Assembly (NCBI GenBank): GCA_958510875.1
Contig: OY294068.1
Coordinates: 161,856,388 to 161,920,387, forward strand
From: Endomychus coccineus
Taxonomy: Eukaryota > Arthropoda > Insecta > Coleoptera > Endomychidae
Direction: 5' to 3'
Length of the DNA stretch: 64,000 nt
Shown: positions 24,953 to 33,660 of the stretch, piece by piece
How the letters are laid out: the number at the start of each line of letters is the position of its first letter
Position numbering within the stretch: the first letter of the stretch is position 1
The notes under the pieces: model-generated
Databases searched by the model: none
Told to the model about the DNA's origin: nothing
What the model saw: the letters and a program-made list of their open reading frames with translations, nothing else
Made by a program: the position numbers and the translations under genes

Positions 24953-24985
24953 TATATAAATGGTGTTGGGTTGAAGTATCCAGTA

Positions 24986-25868
24986 CTAATATATGATGTT
25001 TGCCTCTCTTAGTTCATTTATTATAGCAACAATTTCATTATCGTGTGAAGTATTTCCAGCTTGTTGTGATGCCATCAGTAGTTTTAGTCGGTCCACCAGC
25101 TCGTTTGGATCATCCCAAAAAATATATTCCATAGGCTTCTTGTTGTATGTTAAATGTAAACCGCTACCGCTTGCTGCTGCTGTCGAAGTCGTCTCCGACG
25201 ATGATACAGAGGCTGGTCTAAACATAGGTTTAATTATGGACATGTACTTTATCGCACTGGTACCCTTCAAACGACCATTAACATTTTTATGTGCATTTGT
25301 TAACCTCAAAATTTCTTTGTATGCTGCTCGATCGTTATTCGTGAATTTTGTCGGTGTTTTGTAGAATATGAGATCGTACAATCCAGGTGTTCCCTTTGCG
25401 CTATATCCTGAAGTTTCGATATTCTCCCCGAATATTATCTTTTTAACACCTAGAATCCAACCGGCAGAGCTCGCATCATAAACAGGTCCATATACTTTAT
25501 CGATTTTCTTGTTGTTTTCCCAATGCTCTTGAACGTATTTACGAACTTGTGGGGGGTAATGTGCGAGTGAAGGTTCAATCTCAGTCATAGCATCATCGAA
25601 CGCGTCATCCTCCTCTCCCCCCCTCTTCTTCTTCTTCTTCGTCATCGTTATCTTTAGGCTCTAATTTTATTTCTTTTTTCATTAACTGCGCAGTAGGATG
25701 TTTAATTTTTTTAACGATCGCTTTCAATGGTGTTGCGATAGGTTTGAACAGTTGTTCTATTGATTCGTCTTCTTCAGATTTACCTAGCTTCAAGGCCAAA
25801 TATTTCTTCCTTATAGACTTACTCAATTCGAAGATTTTTCGCTTACGTGCTAACTGATCGACGTCCAT
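24986..25868 (-). CDS. Polinton-associated GTPGLYDLI protein, frame break in a G run
   Basis: Two minus-strand frames, 25868-25605 and 25645-24986, look like halves of one protein of a family common in arthropod Polinton-like loci (I recall it as DUF8207, unverified). The first half has RKRKIFELSKSIRKKYLALKL and FKPIATPLKAIVKKI, then an acidic run. The second has VYGPVYD...WILG, GTPGLYDLI and YKEILRLTNAH. The frames meet in an Asp/Glu/Gly-coding tract with six C on the plus strand (25618-25623), where a single-base slip would break the frame. No function is known to me. It lies just after the ATPase in the same orientation, with a TATATAAAA box at the end of the ATPase gene. Confidence 0.7.
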
Positions 25869-25894
25869 CTTGTATTTGGACTAAAATTGACAAT

Positions 25895-26584
25895 TCACGT
25901 TTTTATATATACATCGAAACCTTTGCGGTATCTACCATCGTTCAAGTCGAAATCCTTTGCAATGACCAAAGTTCCGAAATTATCCGTCCAGCACATGGCG
26001 CACATCTTCTTGAACTGATTGAAATCGACGTCGGGCGATACGTGCTCATCAAATACATGCTTCAAATTGATCTCGTCCTGCTTAAAAAGAACGATCAAAT
26101 TACAATTGTCGCGAATCAATTGTTTCGGTATTTTCGAGTACGTTTGACACAGATATGCCGCATCGATATTCTTATGTCTACACATGGAATAGTATTCCCG
26201 AATTTTTTGTTGACCCTCGCACGCGATGTCATCAAAAAGGAATATGGAATTAGCTTTAGCCTCGTTCGGGCTTATTATTTCCTCGTTGTCCTTATAGGGA
26301 AAATAGCCGACACCTTTAACTCGATCTAAAACTTCCTGCAACAGTTGATACTTGGGCTGATACAACGACTTTGAGTATACGTAGACGTTTTTGAACTTTG
26401 CCCCATTTGGATTAAATAATAGCGATAACATCACGTTCGTTTTACCACACCCACTAGGTCCACAAATTATAGCGCGAAAAGAGTCGGGTAACAATTTACC
26501 ATGTTTACCTATGCGATTAGTAGTCGCCGACCCGAGGTCTAAATTTTCGATGGGCAGCGTCTGCTCTTGTTGAACGGTCTTCAT
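25895..26584 (-). CDS. FtsK/HerA-type genome packaging ATPase
   Basis: 229 residues, the usual length of Polinton packaging ATPases. Walker A is GPSGCGKTN at about 42-50, Walker B FLFDD at about 115-119, followed by MCRHKNIDAAYLCQTYSKIPKQLIRDNCN, the sensor and arginine region typical of A32-like ATPases. It would pump the linear genome into the capsid. The frame is intact. It diverges from the phospholipase gene, and the two start codons are only 72 bp apart with overlapping opposite TATA boxes between them. Confidence 0.93.
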   Translation of the reverse strand: MKTVQQEQTLPIENLDLGSATTNRIGKHGKLLPDSFRAIICGPSGCGKTNVMLSLLFNPNGAKFKNVYVYSKSLYQPKYQLLQEVLDRVKGVGYFPYKDNEEIISPNEAKANSIFLFDDIACEGQQKIREYYSMCRHKNIDAAYLCQTYSKIPKQLIRDNCNLIVLFKQDEINLKHVFDEHVSPDVDFNQFKKMCAMCWTDNFGTLVIAKDFDLNDGRYRKGFDVYIKT

Positions 26585-26614
26585 ATTGTGAGGTAGTTTG
26601 AATCTGATGATTGC

Positions 26615-26652
26615 TTTTATAAATAGAAACGTTTGGAGATCGCGAGCTCAGT
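26615..26652 (+). promoter_or_regulatory. TATAAATA plus TCAGT initiator, divergent
   Basis: TATAAATA at 26618-26625 is followed 30 bp later by TCAGT (26648-26652), the arthropod initiator, then TATCA and the ATG at 26657. In reverse the same T-A stretch reads TATAAAAG in front of the ATPase. An equivalent box stands before the penton gene. Confidence 0.7.
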
Positions 26653-26656
26653 ATCA

Positions 26657-27436
26657 ATGTTGATCTATCAGGGTGAAGGTCTGTTGAATTCGCTCATAAA
26701 CAGTCTCCCGTTCGAAGTACATATTCCATCGTATCAATTCTGTGGACCTGGTACTAAGCTACAGAAGCGACTTGCGCGTGGCGATAAAGGTGTTAATCCG
26801 TTGGATTCGGCCTGTCGCGAACACGACATAGCTTATTCTCAGCACAAATCTCTAGAAGATCGTCATAAGGCCGATAAAATATTAGAGGACGCAGCTTGGC
26901 AGCGTGTTAAATCTAAGGACGCTAAGGCCGGCGAAAGACTAGCTAGTCTATTGGTTACTGGGGGAATGAAAGTTAAACGTAAACTAGGAATGGGTCTTAA
27001 GAAACGTGCTAGTCGTCGTGGAGGATGTTGCTTTCGGAAAGATATAGTGGGACATATTTCTAAGTCTATGGAACCGTCTGCATCGTTGCGAAAGTCTGCT
27101 ATGAATGCATTGAAAGCTGCACGAATAGCTATTAAGCGAGTCGGAGGTAAGAAGCGTGTTAAAGTACCACGCATAATACTCCTGCCGAAATCTGGAGGAT
27201 TCCTCCCGTTATTACTACCTATTTTGGGGGCGCTGGGGGCCTTAGGGTCTCTGGCTGGTGGTGCAAGTGCTATCGCTAATACAGTAGTCAATGCTAGAAA
27301 CGCCAAAAAGAAGCTTGAAGAGGATCAGCGTCATCATGCAGCTATGGAATCGTTAGGTAAAGGATTATACTTGCGGAAGAATGCGAAAGGTGGATTTGGG
27401 TTGTTTTTGAAGAAACAACAAAAAAACTTCCAATAG
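26657..27436 (+). CDS. Phospholipase A2-like virion protein with pX/pVI-like tail
   Basis: About 259 residues from ATG 26657; the reading frame upstream to 26633 lacks an ATG. YQFCGPGTKL near residue 25 is the calcium-binding loop and LDSACREHDIAY near 50 the His-Asp catalytic helix of parvovirus-type secreted phospholipase A2, used to breach endosomes. Basic segments follow (KVKRKLGMGLKKR, ARIAIKRVGGKKR), then a long glycine/leucine hydrophobic stretch (FLPLLLPILGALG), a coiled stretch (NARNAKKKLEEDQRHH) and GKGLYLRKNAKGGFGLF, like adenovirus pX and pVI. This layout is typical of adintoviruses. The stop at 27434 comes seven bases after an A AAA AAC heptamer that leads into the protease frame. 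Confidence 0.88.
   Translation: MLIYQGEGLLNSLINSLPFEVHIPSYQFCGPGTKLQKRLARGDKGVNPLDSACREHDIAYSQHKSLEDRHKADKILEDAAWQRVKSKDAKAGERLASLLVTGGMKVKRKLGMGLKKRASRRGGCCFRKDIVGHISKSMEPSASLRKSAMNALKAARIAIKRVGGKKRVKVPRIILLPKSGGFLPLLLPILGALGALGSLAGGASAIANTVVNARNAKKKLEEDQRHHAAMESLGKGLYLRKNAKGGFGLFLKKQQKNFQ
27421..27427 (+). promoter_or_regulatory. Candidate -1 frameshift slippery site A AAA AAC
   Basis: The heptamer is in the correct zero-frame phase (CAA AAA AAC), with the zero-frame TAG two codons later. Shifting back one base enters the protease frame, open from there to 27807. I saw no obvious pseudoknot, but did not fold the RNA. Confidence 0.6.
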
Positions 27437-27453
27437 AGCTACCCAATAGACCG

Positions 27454-27807
27454 TTGTATGATGTGGATTTGGTGCGTTTCGCGAAAAAAATGAAAATACC
27501 TCATTTTCGTGGCGTCTTTATGCGAGACAATTTACCTAGGAAACGTCCTTGGAGACAAGAATGTGCCATTTTGAATTTGGATTCGATCAAAAACAGCGGT
27601 ACTCATTGGGTGGCCTTTAGAAAAATAAATAACCAAGTGGAATACTTTGACTCTTTTGGAAATTTAAAACCACCAAAGGAACTAGTTCGATATTTGGGTG
27701 GTGGTGGTGGTGGTGGGGTTAGAATTTTCTATAATAACGATGCTTATCAAAAGTATGATCAGGTGATTTGTGGACATTTATGTTTGAAATTCCTCAGTTC
27801 TACGTAA
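27454..27807 (+). CDS. Adenain-like cysteine protease
   Basis: 117 codons. Family marks are IPHFRGVFMRD, the catalytic His in GTHWVAF, the Asp in EYFDSFG and the Cys in ICGHLCLKFL, in the order of adenovirus and Polinton maturation proteases. The Gly run (GGGGGGG) between Asp and Cys is an expanded GGT tract. No ATG precedes the conserved start: the codon at 27454 is TTG, and the first in-frame ATG (27490) would remove LYDVDLVRFAKK, which belongs to the fold. Reading the protease as the -1 product of the phospholipase gene fixes this. It would process the capsid proteins. Confidence 0.9.
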   Translation: MYDVDLVRFAKKMKIPHFRGVFMRDNLPRKRPWRQECAILNLDSIKNSGTHWVAFRKINNQVEYFDSFGNLKPPKELVRYLGGGGGGGVRIFYNNDAYQKYDQVICGHLCLKFLSST

Positions 27808-27826
27808 ACATCTAGAGTGAGCAGTC

Positions 27827-28297
27827 ATGTCTGAATCCTACGATAAATTTATCGGAAAGATTATGCAACAACTTTCTGTTGATATTCAAAGACCTGGAAT
27901 GCATGCAATCATCCGATACGTATATGATAATCTAATAAAAGCAATGGAAAAACCTTCGAGCGAACTAAGCAAAAGAGACTTATTATTTCTCCCGATGGAA
28001 TACATTCTAAAACATTTGGATTTGGTGTCTCTCAATCAGAATGAAGTTCCGAAATATATGTTGAACACCCTTTACCGTCATATGAGGTGTACGGAACATA
28101 TCGACGAAGATTGTGATTGTCTGCCACCTCCTCGCAAACTATGTTCGCAATGTTTATCTGAACAGATATCGAAGGTCATGGAGACCGAGGGAATAACGCA
28201 TCATGAGAAGCAGGTGTTGATTGAAGAAGTGTGCAGAGACGATCCATACTTTATGCGATCATACTTATTCCATATATTAATGTGCAAATATAAATAG
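27827..28297 (+). CDS. Cys-rich Polinton protein, unrecognised
   Basis: 156 residues, ATG directly after GCAGTC, an initiator-like motif. The middle has a cluster of Cys and His (MRCTEHIDEDCDCLPPPRKL followed by CSQC) that could bind zinc. The flanks are helical and charged. It lies between the protease and the penton on the late plus strand, so a virion or assembly role is possible, but I recognise no family. Confidence 0.75.
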   Translation: MSESYDKFIGKIMQQLSVDIQRPGMHAIIRYVYDNLIKAMEKPSSELSKRDLLFLPMEYILKHLDLVSLNQNEVPKYMLNTLYRHMRCTEHIDEDCDCLPPPRKLCSQCLSEQISKVMETEGITHHEKQVLIEEVCRDDPYFMRSYLFHILMCKYK

Positions 28298-28323
28298 AAA
28301 TGTTACAATAAATTCTTATCAGT
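28289..28323 (+). promoter_or_regulatory. TATAAATA and TCAGT promoter of the penton gene
   Basis: TATAAATA at 28289-28296, TCAGT at 28319-28323 and the ATG at 28327 repeat the spacing of the phospholipase promoter (30 bp TATA to initiator, then TATC and ATG). Confidence 0.7.
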
Positions 28324-28326
28324 ATC

Positions 28327-29025
28327 ATGTCGCAGTTATTCACGCTAACAAGCACCAACCATATATTCTCGTTCACACCGCAGAATTCGATAGAGTTGAA
28401 GCCTGATAAGCGATACTATTTGGCTTTGTTAGGATTCACTTCTTATAACTCTATACCGAATATCGAGAACGAGAAATTTTACTATTTGGGGGACGATGGA
28501 AAGACTTTGAAAACAATCGAAATACCTTCGGGCAACTACGAACTATCCGACATTGAAGAATTAATTCGGAAAAGATTGAACGTGAAAGAAGATGTCTTCT
28601 CGCTGAAGCCCAATAACAATACATTAAAGTGTGAGATATTCCATAAGAACCACGACATTTCGTTCGTTAAGGAAGATAGCCTAGGCAAAATATTGGGGTT
28701 TTCTCGTAAAGTCTTGAAAAAGGGCGTGGTGCACATGTCCGATTTACCAGTCAACATTATAAAAGTAAGCAACATCCGATTCGAATCAAACATTACCGTG
28801 GGAGCCTTCTACAGAGATAGACCTGCGCATACGATCTACGACTTCCCCATCACAGACGATCCTGGCTATAGAATTGTGGAACGTCCGAAGAATCCTCTGT
28901 ATTTACCAGTGTCAGATATCGGTGAAATTACCAACATCACCGTACTCGCCCTAGATCAACATTCGAACCCGATAAATTTTCGAGGTGAAGAAAGTGTTTT
29001 ACATCTACATTTACAAGAAGTCTGA
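28327..29025 (+). CDS. Penton (vertex) protein
   Basis: 232 residues. The start, LFTLTSTNHIFSFTPQNSIEL, then KRYYLALLGFTSYNSIPNI, IPSGNYEL and DIEELIRKRL are the usual blocks of the Polinton/adintovirus penton, a single jelly-roll fivefold vertex protein. The C-terminus ends LHLHLQEV. The frame is intact. It precedes the small ORF and the major capsid gene, the common order in adintoviruses. Confidence 0.85.
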   Translation: MSQLFTLTSTNHIFSFTPQNSIELKPDKRYYLALLGFTSYNSIPNIENEKFYYLGDDGKTLKTIEIPSGNYELSDIEELIRKRLNVKEDVFSLKPNNNTLKCEIFHKNHDISFVKEDSLGKILGFSRKVLKKGVVHMSDLPVNIIKVSNIRFESNITVGAFYRDRPAHTIYDFPITDDPGYRIVERPKNPLYLPVSDIGEITNITVLALDQHSNPINFRGEESVLHLHLQEV

Positions 29026-29034
29026 AAACAGAAT

Positions 29035-29181
29035 ATGGGATTAGTTGTTGCTGTGGGTAATAAAAGAACCTCACACGCTTCATATCCATCAGTCTTCAAC
29101 AAAACACCGAAAGTGCGAGAGCTAACCCTCACCAAAGCCAACCGATTAGTTCTACAATCTTTAGGGTTTCGCCTTAAATAA
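29035..29181 (+). CDS. 48-residue ORF between penton and capsid genes
   Basis: MGLVVAVG... ending RELTLTKANRLVLQSLGFRLK. A short protein with the ending LTxxNxxxLxxLG(F/L) is commonly placed here in adintovirus-like loci; its role is unknown. The stop is three bases before the capsid ATG. Confidence 0.6.
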   Translation: MGLVVAVGNKRTSHASYPSVFNKTPKVRELTLTKANRLVLQSLGFRLK

Positions 29182-29184
29182 AAA

Positions 29185-30440
29185 ATGCCTAATAAGCGAA
29201 AGTTTGGTGGTGTAGATGTTGATGGTGGAGATAACAATGTTATCTCGTCAATTTTCGATTTATACCAGCAGCCGAAATTTGATGAGTCGATTCGGAAAGC
29301 CGAGTATAGATCGATTACACCGTTCGTTAAAGCCTTCAATAACAGCGATATCGTGGAGTTTGGAATAAATCAAGTGGACGCGTTTTTTTCCATGAAGGAT
29401 ACTCTATTGGTGATCAAGGGAAAAATCGAAGTGAAGGGTGGAGGTAATGTTATATTGTTACCGAATTATGGAGCCTTCCTTTTCGACTCTTGCTCGTACG
29501 TTGAGAGTGGTAGGGAGATCGAAACAGTTCGAGATCCTGGTATAGTCAGCGCTGTTCGAGCATTTACCTGCTACACCCCTACGCATATGGCTACCGCTAG
29601 TTGTACCCCCTTGAGAGCGTAGTTTTGCACGAAACTAAATCATTCAGTCTATTGATTCCGCTGAAGCATATATTCAACATTTTCAACGATTACCCGATGA
29701 TTACATTTGGTAGGCAGACTATTCGACTGGTGCGTGCTCGAAACGATAACGATTGCGTTAACATTGAAACCGCCACGACCACCGTTAAATTCCTAATTGA
29801 TAGCATGGAATTGAAAGTGAAGTATATCTATCCTAACGATATAATTAGAGAAAAGCTCTTGCGAGCAATCAAGAGTGATTCGCCCATCCTAATTCCATTC
29901 CGGAAGTGGGAATGCCATGAGCTTCCCGCCATAACAAGCGAGGCCCGACGAGAAATTTGGGCGGTCAAGACTAGTGCAGCAGTTGAAAAACCTCGCTATG
30001 TCATAGTATTCTTTCAAACGGACAAACGAAACAATGTGAAGGCTAACCCCACAATATTTGATCATCTGGATATAACAAGTATTCGCTTATCTCTAAACGG
30101 CGAATATTACCCTAACGAGCGAATGAACTTGGACTTTGCCAAGGATGATTTCGCGCTCGCTCACCATAACTACACAGAGTTCTACTCTAGCTATACAAAT
30201 TCCTCGTCGACTGCTGTGAAACAACCAATGTTAGATTACACCAGTTTCAAAAAGCGCGCCCTCTACATAATCGATTGTTCGAAACAGGAGGAAGCAGTGA
30301 AATCTGCAACTGTTGATGTGCGATTGGAAATCGAGGCAGATAAGGGATTTCCAGCCAATACGAAAGCATATTGTATCATCATTCACGATTGTTTGATGGA
30401 GTACTCCCCACTCTCGGAAATAGTGAAGAGTCTGATCTAA
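29185..30440 (+). pseudogene. Major capsid protein (double jelly-roll), frameshifted
   Basis: The first frame (29185-29622) has the N-terminal capsid blocks IFDLYQQPKFDESIRKAEYR, FGINQVDAFFSMKDTLL and a DPGIVSAVRAFTCYTP block. The second frame (open to 30440) continues IPLKHIFNIFNDYPMI, RLVRARNDNDCVN, FRKWECHELP and YPNERMNLDF, the second half of the hexon-like protein. The frames meet near a run of five C (29606-29610), and the overlap is only 22 bp. The segment between the two blocks is shorter than in relatives I recall, so a deletion may accompany the frame change. Without a fix or frameshift no full capsid protein is made. Confidence 0.85.
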
Positions 30441-30487
30441 AACTTACTACCTAACGACTGTGAGTGATCAGTTTAGTACGAGCCATC

Positions 30488-30994
30488 ATGAGGATAGCAT
30501 TGGTTGACATTCAGGGATTCATCATCGATGATGTGTTTCACCCCAAAGAAATGTCTATACAAATTGGGTTCAAACGGCATTATTCGTTGTTTAAGCCACC
30601 CACACCGCTAACGATGTTAAGTGAGAAGGACCGAAAATCTGCTTGGTATTTGGAACATTTTTGTCATGGTTTGGAATATACATCGGGTGATGTGGAATAT
30701 GCAGAAATTGATACTATCCTAAGATTGACTCTACTGTGTGCAGCAGACATTATATATGTTCGAGGTCATCAAAAAGCAGAATTTCTCGCGAATAAGTGCA
30801 AGGAGCTAGATATCTTTCCACGAATCGTAGATGTATGCAGTTTCGACAACACCCTATGTCAAACGGGGAAATTCGAGCCTACAAACAGACTGAGCTGTCT
30901 AAATCATCGCAATGATGGTGGGAAATATATGTGTGCAGTCAACCATGTCGATAACCTACAACATTGGTTCCTCACGATCATACTACCTAAATGA
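30488..30994 (+). CDS. DIQGF-family Polinton accessory protein, right copy
   Basis: 168 residues from ATG 30488 (the frame reaches 30464 only through GTG). It starts ALVDIQGFIIDD, then SLFKPPTPLTML, HGLEYTSGDVEYAEI, IIYVRGHQKAEF and CLNHRNDG, the same blocks in the same order as the left-end protein at 1866-2414. CAGTTTAGT lies 10 bases before the ATG, as in that copy. Polyadenylation signals AATAAATAAA follow at about 31010. The pair flanking the element suggests a conserved Polinton function, perhaps nuclease-like, but the fold call is uncertain. Confidence 0.75.
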   Translation: MRIALVDIQGFIIDDVFHPKEMSIQIGFKRHYSLFKPPTPLTMLSEKDRKSAWYLEHFCHGLEYTSGDVEYAEIDTILRLTLLCAADIIYVRGHQKAEFLANKCKELDIFPRIVDVCSFDNTLCQTGKFEPTNRLSCLNHRNDGGKYMCAVNHVDNLQHWFLTIILPK

Positions 30995-31087
30995 AATGTA
31001 CTTTTCTTTAAAATAAATAAAAAATATTATTAATATTTGATATTTCATTTCTCATACACCTCCCACCCACACATCATGAACGACTTC

Positions 31088-31230
31088 GAGTCGCTTGCGA
31101 GTCGCTTTCGAGTCGCTTGCGAGTCGCTTCCGAGTCGCTTGCGAGTCGCTTGCGAGTCGCTTGCGAGTCGCTTCCGAGTCGCTTGCGAGTCGCTTGCGAG
31201 TCGCTTGCGAGTCGCTTCCGACTCGCTTGC
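31088..31230 (+). repeat. 11-bp tandem array GAGTCGCTTGC
   Basis: Thirteen units of 11 bp; every fourth unit ends CC rather than GC for most of the array, giving a 44-bp higher-order period. It lies between the last gene and the right TIR. Confidence 0.88.
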
Positions 31231-31453
31231 GGGTTTTTCCTCATTTACATGTACCCCAGGAGAGTTTTTCTGAAAAAAGTTTGAAATTCATATTCTACGC
31301 GTTAAGACCTTTCATTTGATACCCATGAAGCCCCACTTAAAAAAATAAAAATTTCAAATCCTTATCGCGAGAGATCGGTCAAACTGATTGACATATAAAT
31401 AGTATATTCTTATTCAACACATCACGTAGATTCTGAATATGCAATAAAATGAT

Positions 31454-31510
31454 CACTTCCGGTTTCACTTCCGGTGTAACAATGTGTCGAATATATAACC
31501 CACTTCCGGT
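31454..31510 (-). promoter_or_regulatory. Cluster of ACCGGAAGT (ETS-like) motifs
   Basis: CACTTCCGGT occurs at 31454-31463, 31466-31475 and 31501-31510, with a fourth copy, inverted, inside the right TIR at 32057-32066 and its mirror in the left TIR. The reverse complement is the ETS-family core. Binding is not shown. Confidence 0.45.
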
Positions 31511-31545
31511 TTAACCCTGATGATGATGATGTTTGACAGTGGTGA

Positions 31546-32109
31546 TGACATCTTCATGAAGCAGTCTGTACCTTTTGGACCGAAGGTACAGATTACTTCC
31601 TAGAGGTGGCGGAGCCCCCTCCAGGAAGCAGTCTGTACCTTAGGTCTACCATGACAGCTGGTCCTTATGGCCACCATGACAGCTGGTCCTTATGGTCGCC
31701 ATGACAGTTGGTCCTTATGGTCGCCATGACAGCTGGTCCTTATGGTCGCCATGACAGCTGGTCCTTATGGCCGCCATGACAGCTGGTCCTTATGGTCGCC
31801 ATGACAGCTGGTTCTTATGGTCGCCATGACAGCTGGTCCTTATGCCCACCATGACAGTTGGTTCTTATGGTCGCCATGACAGTTGGACCTTAGGGCCGCC
31901 ATGCTGCCATGTGTTAGTCACGTGACTCTATACATGTGACACACTTTTTGAACACACCCTGTATACTCTTTACAAATAAAATAAAATCCTTATCACCTAC
32001 ATCCTTTCAAAACTGATAAGGACGAGCTCATGCACCGGATGCATATCGACAGCTAGACCGGAAGTGGAGACCGGATATCCTGAGGCAGAAGTAGTCATGT
32101 TCATCTACT
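31546..32109 (-). repeat. Polinton right terminal inverted repeat
   Basis: This is the reverse complement of 1086-1649, ending CATGTTCATCTACT. It carries the mirror 25-bp array (about 31635-31907) and is followed by the target duplication. Confidence 0.93.
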
Positions 32110-32115
32110 GAATGA
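32110..32115. repeat. Polinton target site duplication, right copy
   Basis: GAATGA, identical to 1080-1085. A reverse-complement copy, TCATTC, precedes the duplicated TIR at 35109, showing that the duplication came after insertion. Confidence 0.93.
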
Positions 32116-32210
32116 CCAATGTTTGACGAAGATGTTCAATTGTATACTCCTGTTTTTTTTTCCAATGGGCGTCATATTGGATTAGTGCCACAGCACAGAC
32201 ACTTTTACCA

Positions 32211-33616
32211 TTTTTTGGGTCCAAATTGCCCCGACTTTGGTGTTTTGTCCATTTCTAGAAGAACTCTGAGTTCCACTCGATCATTTTATGACAAAAAAAG
32301 TTGTAAGGTATCAAAAGGAGTGGAATGACGGCAATTAGAAGTTAATAGAATGTAAGGGGCCTAATATACGGTCCAAAAAGTGTTTGTTCAATTGTCAATT
32401 ATGAGACGCCTGTTTGTCTTGTCGTATCAACTAATACTTACCATGCGTTGATAGTATTTTGTGTGTACTTCAATATGAGTTTTTATTTGTTCGATATTTG
32501 CAAAGGGGGCGCTGCAATCGCTCTTTTCGTAGAAAACGTAATTTTGCGATTGTGGCCCAAAAAATGTACCTTTTGACTCAAAACAAAATTCAAACGAAAG
32601 ATATTTATAGCTTCCATCTATGAACCAAAATCCAACAACTTTGGTTCATATAGGCCGATTTGAGACTACTTTGCAAAAAAGGAACCGCGAAAAATTAAAA
32701 AATTTTTGGGTTTGGGAAATTTCAAATCAGAAAAAGAAATGTATAGTTAGATAGCTGAAACATTTACGCAAATTTTGATACCAAACACGATCTTCTAGAT
32801 TGCGTCAATCCCGAGAAAACTCATGCTGAGCCTTTTGGGCCCTACCGGGCCCAATTTTGAGTCCTCCGTTATAAACTTTGATTCATACTATAGATGCCTC
32901 TTGTGGCTATCTCAGTATATCTCATTATCCGCTTCAGCGTTTGACAGAATCACACACACAAAAAAACAACTAAAAATTCCAATTCTTAATTATCAAAGAT
33001 GGTACACTAACGCTATCCCACCCGACAGACTTTTTCCTTTCTTTTTTTTCACTTTTTTTGATAATTATGATACAAAATCATAATAATTTTAATCATAATA
33101 ATCATCATTCCGATAGATCACGAAACTGTTTGTGAGTATCTTTACTCTGTCGCACTCATGACGATAGAGAGAGACAGTCGCGAAGCGTGTTCGTGTAGGA
33201 ACAGCCTCCACTTTTTTTGATCTGCTTCCTCTCCTCTAATGTAATATGCAATATAGAATTTCTAACAATTCAGAGATGAAGACCACGTTTTTTTTCCAAA
33301 CAAAATTTCATTATTATATGCATTTGAAACGTGCCTCGAAACCTGCATTTTATTTGTTAATTTTTTTGTTGATTAATTAATTTTAATATTAATTTATTAA
33401 TTAATAATAATAGTAATAATAATAATAATAATGATAATCTCTATTATTATTATTTTTTATTATAATTATCAAAAAAAGTGAAAAAAGAAAATAAAAAGCT
33501 CCCGGATGGAATCGAACCCGGGTTAACGCTAGTCTGAATCATAATGATCGAGTGGAACTCAGAGTTTATCTAAAAATTGAAAATCACCAAAGTCGGGGCA
33601 ATTTGAACCCAAAAAA
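32211..33616. mobile_element. Short TIR-bounded element next to the Polinton
   Basis: The left end TTTTTTGGGTCCAAATTGCC and right end in reverse complement share about 32 terminal bases and further subterminal blocks including CTCTGAGTTCCACTCGATCAT. No transposase is encoded. The centre of the large palindrome falls between two copies of this right end, and the later partial copy ends at the same place (36538). Confidence 0.55.
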
Positions 33617-33660
33617 TTGCCCCGACTTTGGTGATTTTCAATTTTTAGATAAACTCTGAG

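Larger units (their letters stand above)
31000..31545. other. Right subterminal non-coding region
   Basis: It holds the 11-bp array (31088-31230), three ACCGGAAGT motifs (31454-31510) and no gene. The apparent FRVACESLASR reading frame is the translated repeat. Confidence 0.7.

Noticed and set aside
26863..27306. Minus-strand 147-codon frame opposite the phospholipase gene
   Set aside because: Shadow of the real plus-strand gene, which carries recognisable motifs.
29601..29622. Programmed frameshift in the capsid gene
   Set aside because: No slippery heptamer lies in the right phase in the overlap; the C5 run points to an indel instead.
31037..31319. Arg/Ala/Ser-rich repeated open frames
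   Set aside because: They are the 11-bp tandem array read in two frames.
32119..33083. Open frames of 69 and 86 codons with perfect mirror copies at 34135-35099
   Set aside because: Their identity comes from the inverted duplication; composition is AT-rich and no similarity or start context supports coding.
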